This document shows positions 59,883 through 64,000 of a DNA stretch of 64,000 nucleotides, piece after piece; position 1 is the stretch's first letter; every line of letters starts with the position of its first letter. The DNA is from Actinoplanes solisilvae (lineage in GTDB: Bacteria; Actinomycetota; Actinomycetes; Mycobacteriales; Micromonosporaceae). Location of the stretch: positions 496,001 through 560,000 of the forward strand of contig NZ_RJAC01000002.1 in NCBI RefSeq assembly GCF_003999975.1, written 5' to 3'. The position numbers were made by a program, and so were the translations under genes. The notes under the pieces are model-generated. The model worked only from the letters and a program-made list of their open reading frames with translations, was not told the DNA's origin and did not search any database.

Positions 59883-61511
59883 GTGGCGGAGGCAAACGCC
59901 CGGCCCGAGGACCAGCCGACGCGGCGCGACGAACAACCGGCCGAGGCCGGCGACGGGACGGCGGCCCAGCCGGCCGCCCGGTCCGGGGATCGCTCGGGCG
60001 CCCGGTCCGGGGATCGCCCGGCGCGGCTCGAGGTCCACGACGTCGCGAAGTCGTTCGGCGCGGTTGCCGCCGTGCAAGGTGTCAGCTTTCCGCTCTATCC
60101 CGGCGAGGCGCACGCGCTCGTCGGTGAGAACGGGGCCGGCAAGTCCACGATCGTGAAGATGCTGGCCGGGGTCCACCGTCCGGACACCGGAACCCTGCGG
60201 GTCGACGGCGTCGACGTGGACTTCGGCGGCCCCGGTGACGCCAAGGCCGCCGGCATCGCGGTGATCTATCAGGAGCCGACGCTCTTCCCCGATCTCTCCG
60301 TCGCCGAGAACATCGCGATGGGCAACCAGCCCCTGACCAAGCTGCGCCAACTCGACCGCAAGGCCATGAACGCCAACGCCGAGCGGCTCTTCCGCCGGCT
60401 GGGCGTGCCGCTCGACCCGGCCCGGCCGGCGCGCGGCCTCTCGATCGCCGACCAGCAACTCGTCGAGATCGCGAAGGCGCTGTCCTCCGAGGCCCGCGTG
60501 CTGATCATGGACGAGCCCACCGCGGCGCTCTCCGCGGTCGAGGTCGAGCGGCTCTTCTCGGTGGTGCGGTCGCTGCGCGACGAGGGCGCGGCGATCATGT
60601 TCATCTCGCACCGGTTCGAAGAGATCACCGCGCTGTGCGAGCGGGTCACGATCATGCGGGACGGCAAGCACGTCGCCACCGAGCTGGTCGCCGATCTCAG
60701 CGTCGACGACATGATCCGGCGCATGGTCGGCCGTGATCTGAGCGCGCTCTTCCCCAAGCAGGACGTCGATCCCGGCGAGGTCGTGCTCGAGGTCGAAGGC
60801 CTGTCCCGCGAGGGCGTCTTCAAGGACATCTCCTTCTCCGTACGGTCGGGCGAGATCGTCGCCCTGGCCGGGCTCGTCGGGGCCGGCCGTTCCGAGGTCA
60901 TGCAGGCCGTGTTCGGTGTCGATCCGTACGACACGGGCACCGTGAAACTGCACGGCCGGCGCCTCAAGAAGGGCTCGCCCCGGGCCGCGATGGCGGCCGG
61001 CATGGCGCTCGTCCCCGAGGACCGCCGCCAGCAGGGCCTGGTCATGGAGCTGTCGATCGAGCGCAACGTGACCCTGCCCCGCGCCCGCAAGCTGGCCCGG
61101 CTGGGTCTGCTCTTCGGCGGCAGCGAGCGGGCCCACGCCCACACCTGGACACAGAAGCTGCAGACCAAGCTGGGCCGGCTCAGCGACGCGGTCGGCACGC
61201 TCTCGGGCGGCAACCAGCAGAAGGTCGTGCTGGCCAAGTGGCTGGCCACCGGCCCGAAGCTGCTGATCGTCGACGAGCCCACCCGCGGCATCGACGTCGG
61301 CACCAAGGCCGAGGTGCACCGGTTGATGTCGTCGCTGGCCGCCGACGGTCTCGCGGTCGTCATGGTCTCGTCGGAGCTGCCCGAGGTGCTGGGCATGGCC
61401 GACCGGGTCGTGGTGCTGCGCGAGGGCCGCGTCGCCGCCCGGTTGGAGCGCGCCGAAGCCACCGAAGAATCTGTCATGTACGCCGCGATGGGTCAGGAGG
61501 TCGCAGCGTGA
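59883..61511 (+). CDS. rhaT: Sugar ABC importer ATPase (RhaT-type, two domains)
   Basis: 542 residues from GTG 59883. A variable Asp/Pro/Arg-rich N-terminus (an internal repeat of GCCCGGTCCGGGGATCGC-type DNA) precedes domain 1 ([15 protein letters not shown]alker [32 protein letters not shown]) and a second, degenerate domain ([50 protein letters not shown]). The fused double-ATPase layout is typical of the monosaccharide (CUT2) importers. First gene of the importer operon. Confidence 0.93.
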   Translation: MAEANARPEDQPTRRDEQPAEAGDGTAAQPAARSGDRSGARSGDRPARLEVHDVAKSFGAVAAVQGVSFPLYPGEAHALVGENGAGKSTIVKMLAGVHRPDTGTLRVDGVDVDFGGPGDAKAAGIAVIYQEPTLFPDLSVAENIAMGNQPLTKLRQLDRKAMNANAERLFRRLGVPLDPARPARGLSIADQQLVEIAKALSSEARVLIMDEPTAALSAVEVERLFSVVRSLRDEGAAIMFISHRFEEITALCERVTIMRDGKHVATELVADLSVDDMIRRMVGRDLSALFPKQDVDPGEVVLEVEGLSREGVFKDISFSVRSGEIVALAGLVGAGRSEVMQAVFGVDPYDTGTVKLHGRRLKKGSPRAAMAAGMALVPEDRRQQGLVMELSIERNVTLPRARKLARLGLLFGGSERAHAHTWTQKLQTKLGRLSDAVGTLSGGNQQKVVLAKWLATGPKLLIVDEPTRGIDVGTKAEVHRLMSSLAADGLAVVMVSSELPEVLGMADRVVVLREGRVAARLERAEATEESVMYAAMGQEVAA

Positions 61512-62542
61512 CCATCACATCGACGCCCACCAAGGCGCCGCTCGGCAACCCTGTAGCGCAGAAGGCCAGCGGGTTGTTCAAGCAGCGCGAGCTGGGCATC
61601 GTGCTCGCTCTCGCGCTGCTGGTCGCCTACACCGCGATCGACAACCCGCGGTTCCTCTCCGGGCAGAGCATCCGCGACAACCTGCTCAACACGGCGATCC
61701 TCGCGGTCATGGCGACCGGGCAGGCGATCGTGGTGATCACCCGGAACATCGACCTGAGCGTCGGCTCGGTGCTCGGCATCAGCGCGTTCGCCGTCGCCAC
61801 CCTGATGAGCAAAAACCAGGACCTGCCGATGATCGTCGCGCTCCTCGTCGGCCTCGGTGTCGGCGCGGTCGCCGGCCTGGTCAACGGGGTACTGGTGCGT
61901 TACGGCAAGGTGCCCGCGCTGGTCGTCACCCTGGGCACGCTCTACATCTATCGCGGCATCACGTATTCGTGGGCCGGCGGCTCGCAGGTCAACGCCGACG
62001 AGCTGCCCCGGCACTTCCTGACCTTCGCGAACGACAGCATCCTCGGCATTCCGTGGCTGGTGCTGATCGCCCTGGTCGTGATCGCCGCCGGGTCGATCAT
62101 GATGCGCAACTACCGGGTCGGCCGCGAGCTGTACGCGATGGGTTCCAGCCCCGCCGCCGCCGAGCTCGCCGGCATCAAGGTCGCCCGCAACCTGCTCGGC
62201 GCGTTCGTGCTCAGCGGCGCGCTGGCCGGACTGGCCGGGGTGCTCTACGCGGCCCGGTTCGGCACGGTGGACGCCGCGGCCGGCACCGGATACGAGCTGA
62301 ACGTCGTGGCCGCCGTCGTGGTCGGCGGCGTGGCCGTCTTCGGCGGCAGCGGCACGGTGTGGGGCGCCGCCCTCGGCGCGCTGCTGCTCACCGTGATCGG
62401 CAGCGCCCTCGCGGTGCTGGACATCAACCAGTTCTGGCAGCAGGCCATCGTGGGCGCGCTGATCATCCTGGCGATCTGCGCCGACCGCCTGGTCGCCTTC
62501 CGCATCGCCCGTTCGCTGCGAAAGAGGGACGCGCATGTCTGA
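61508..62542 (+). CDS. rhaP: Sugar ABC importer permease (RhaP-type)
   Basis: 344 residues from GTG 61508, overlapping the ATPase stop by four bases. About ten membrane helices, with the CUT2 signature [24 protein letters not shown] and [36 protein letters not shown]. Forms the channel with RhaQ. Part of a rhamnose-type importer by operon context. Confidence 0.92.
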   Translation: MTITSTPTKAPLGNPVAQKASGLFKQRELGIVLALALLVAYTAIDNPRFLSGQSIRDNLLNTAILAVMATGQAIVVITRNIDLSVGSVLGISAFAVATLMSKNQDLPMIVALLVGLGVGAVAGLVNGVLVRYGKVPALVVTLGTLYIYRGITYSWAGGSQVNADELPRHFLTFANDSILGIPWLVLIALVVIAAGSIMMRNYRVGRELYAMGSSPAAAELAGIKVARNLLGAFVLSGALAGLAGVLYAARFGTVDAAAGTGYELNVVAAVVVGGVAVFGGSGTVWGAALGALLLTVIGSALAVLDINQFWQQAIVGALIILAICADRLVAFRIARSLRKRDAHV

Positions 62543-63539
62543 CCGAGTGGCCACGCTGCGCTCGAGGCTGACCAGTTGGGACAGCATCATCGTGGTGCTC
62601 ACCGTGCTCGTCCTGGTGGTCGCCTCGTTCAGCGTCGACAACTTCGGCACCAGCCGGAACTTCACGTTCATGGTCCTCGACCTGCTGCCGATCATCCTGA
62701 TCGCGCTGCCGATGACGATGATCATCGTGACCGGCGAGATCGACCTGTCGGTGGCCAGCACGCTCGGGCTGACCAGCTCGATGATGGGCTGGCTGTGGAA
62801 CCAGGGCCTCTCAATCGAGTCGATCATCCCGCTCTGCATCGTGATCGGCGCCGTCTGCGGCGTGGTCAACGGCTTCCTGATCACCGGCCTGGGGCTGCCC
62901 TCGCTGGCCGTCACGATCGGCACGCTGGCCCTCTATCGCGGGCTCGCGTTCGTCGTCCTCGGCGACGGCGCGGTGGCCGACTTCCCGTTCGACTACACCG
63001 GCTGGGTCACCGGCACGATCGGCGGCGGCGCGGTTCCCAACGTGCTGATCCTCATCGTCGCTCTCGCGCTGATCTTCGGGATCGTGCAGCACGCGACCCC
63101 GTTCGGCCGCTCGCTCTACGCCATCGGCGCGAACGCGCAGGCCGCGCACTTCTCCGGCATCCGGGTGGCACGCACCAAGTTCTGGCTCTACGTCGTCAGT
63201 GGTGCGGTCGCCGGCCTGGTCGGTGTGCTGTGGACGCTGCGCTACGCCAGTGCCCGGGCCGACAACGGCGCCGGACTCGAACTCGCCGTGGTCGCGGCCG
63301 TCCTGCTGGGCGGTGTGTCGATCTTCGGCGGAAAGGGCAGCCTGCCGGGTGTACTCGCCGGCGTCGTGCTGCTGACCGCGCTGCAGAACGCGCTGCGCCT
63401 GGAGGACGTCTCCGGCCAGGCGCTCAACATCGTCACGGGCACGCTCCTCGTGCTCTCCGTGCTGCTCCCGAACGTCACCACCGCCGTACGCGGCAATTGG
63501 CAACGCCGGAAACTTCGGCAAGCCGCGGCCACACGATAA
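62535..63539 (+). CDS. rhaQ: Sugar ABC importer permease (RhaQ-type)
   Basis: 334 residues from ATG 62535, overlapping the previous gene by eight bases. Paralogous to RhaP: MTMIIVTGEIDLSVASTLGLTSSMMGW (CUT2 signature) and SGIRVARTKFWLYVVSGAVAGLVGVLWTLRYASARADNG. Two different permeases plus one fused ATPase is the RhaTPQS pattern. Confidence 0.92.
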   Translation: MSDRVATLRSRLTSWDSIIVVLTVLVLVVASFSVDNFGTSRNFTFMVLDLLPIILIALPMTMIIVTGEIDLSVASTLGLTSSMMGWLWNQGLSIESIIPLCIVIGAVCGVVNGFLITGLGLPSLAVTIGTLALYRGLAFVVLGDGAVADFPFDYTGWVTGTIGGGAVPNVLILIVALALIFGIVQHATPFGRSLYAIGANAQAAHFSGIRVARTKFWLYVVSGAVAGLVGVLWTLRYASARADNGAGLELAVVAAVLLGGVSIFGGKGSLPGVLAGVVLLTALQNALRLEDVSGQALNIVTGTLLVLSVLLPNVTTAVRGNWQRRKLRQAAATR

Positions 63540-63561
63540 CGATCAGAGATTGGAGTACGCC

Positions 63562-64000
63562 GTGCTTCGCTCCTCCCGCACACTACTGTCCGTAGGCACC
63601 GCCGCACTTCTCGTCACCGGCCTGTCCGCCTGCGGTGGCACCACCAAGGACAGCGCGTCCAACAGCGGCGGCGGTGCGCAGGTCGCCGCCAGCGCCGATC
63701 CGAACGCGCAGGCCAAGGAGGGTCTGAAGATCGCCTTCCTGCCGAAGCAGCTCAACAACCCGTACTCGGATGTTGAGGTCGGCGGTGGCAAGGTCGCCGT
63801 CGGGGAACTCAAGGGCGAGTACAAGCTGGTCGGCCCGAACGACGCGTCTGCCTCGTCGCAGGTGTCCTACATCAACACCCTGATCCAGCAGCAGCAGGAC
63901 GTCATCGTGGTGGCGGCGAACGACCCGAACGCGGTCTGCCCGTCGCTCAACCAGGCCCGCGCCGCGAAGATCAAGGTCATCACCTTCGACTCGGACGCCA
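63562..64000 (+). CDS. rhaS: Rhamnose-type substrate-binding lipoprotein (partial)
   Basis: Starts GTG 63562 and runs off the window end (146 residues seen). Signal peptide LRSSRTLLSVGTAALLVTGLSACGG with lipobox LSAC, then KIAFLPKQLNNPYSDVEVGGGKVAVGEL, the sugar-binding type 1 periplasmic protein start. Fourth gene of the importer operon, 22 bases after the permease. Function as the sugar receptor follows from context; the binding pocket is mostly outside the window. Confidence 0.9.
   Translation, partial: MLRSSRTLLSVGTAALLVTGLSACGGTTKDSASNSGGGAQVAASADPNAQAKEGLKIAFLPKQLNNPYSDVEVGGGKVAVGELKGEYKLVGPNDASASSQVSYINTLIQQQQDVIVVAANDPNAVCPSLNQARAAKIKVITFDSDA

Overview
The window is high-GC actinobacterial DNA. 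It has GTG/TTG starts, leaderless promoters, a SigE-type ECF sigma factor, Roadblock/LC7 proteins, FxsB-like radical SAM/SPASM chemistry and actinobacterial DUF families. The gene mix looks most like Micromonosporaceae (Actinoplanes-like). That placement is inference from protein style, not a computed match.

Layout. 0-6 kb: a SitI3-like gene, then a minus-strand operon: membrane-anchored NB-ARC/TPR protein (2597-5350), an unannotated 56-residue peptide gene (2308-2478), a radical SAM/SPASM enzyme (1163-2293) and a GNAT acetyltransferase (639-1124). This is a candidate RiPP system and the best candidate here for something undescribed. 5.4-14 kb: accessory region with small hypotheticals and three AbiE-like toxin-antitoxin loci. 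One is intact (6986-8495), one is an antitoxin without a toxin (10753-11403), and one has an intact antitoxin with a frameshifted toxin (11772-13531). A tRNA-Arg(CCT) closes the region. 14-26 kb: MBL-fold hydrolase, a class A beta-lactamase-like protein divergent from a LysR regulator, a sigma factor with its membrane partner, an MFS exporter, a sugar epimerase and a secreted beta-helix glucanase-like protein. 26-36 kb: lipoprotein, two tandem Tat-exported PHP-fold phosphoesterases, an EAL-HDOD protein, a LacI regulator, a sensor protein lacking its kinase core, ahcY behind an SAH riboswitch, and a Na+/H+ antiporter. 36-44 kb: a region rich in repeats and pseudogenes. An inverted duplication carrying the 3' end of a broken methyltransferase gene flanks a TetR/ABC exporter cassette. 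After it come a truncated GNAT, two divergent AlpA-like DNA-binding genes, a pentapeptide-repeat protein and a Nudix hydrolase. 44-48 kb: APC permease, LamG protein, DUF1707 protein, Methyltransf_19 enzyme.

48-64 kb: sugar catabolism. A minus-strand operon encodes a rhamnulose-1-phosphate aldolase/lactaldehyde dehydrogenase fusion, rhamnulokinase, LutABC lactate oxidation and an AraA/FucI-type isomerase. Together these suggest L-rhamnose to DHAP plus pyruvate in one transcript. A LacI regulator (58646-59680) and a plus-strand rhamnose-type ABC importer (59883 to the window edge) share TGAAACGTTTCA-like operators with it. Between them are a Roadblock/LC7 gene array and an alpha/beta hydrolase flanked by a near-perfect 92-bp inverted repeat.

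No transposase, integrase, rRNA or CRISPR array was recognised.
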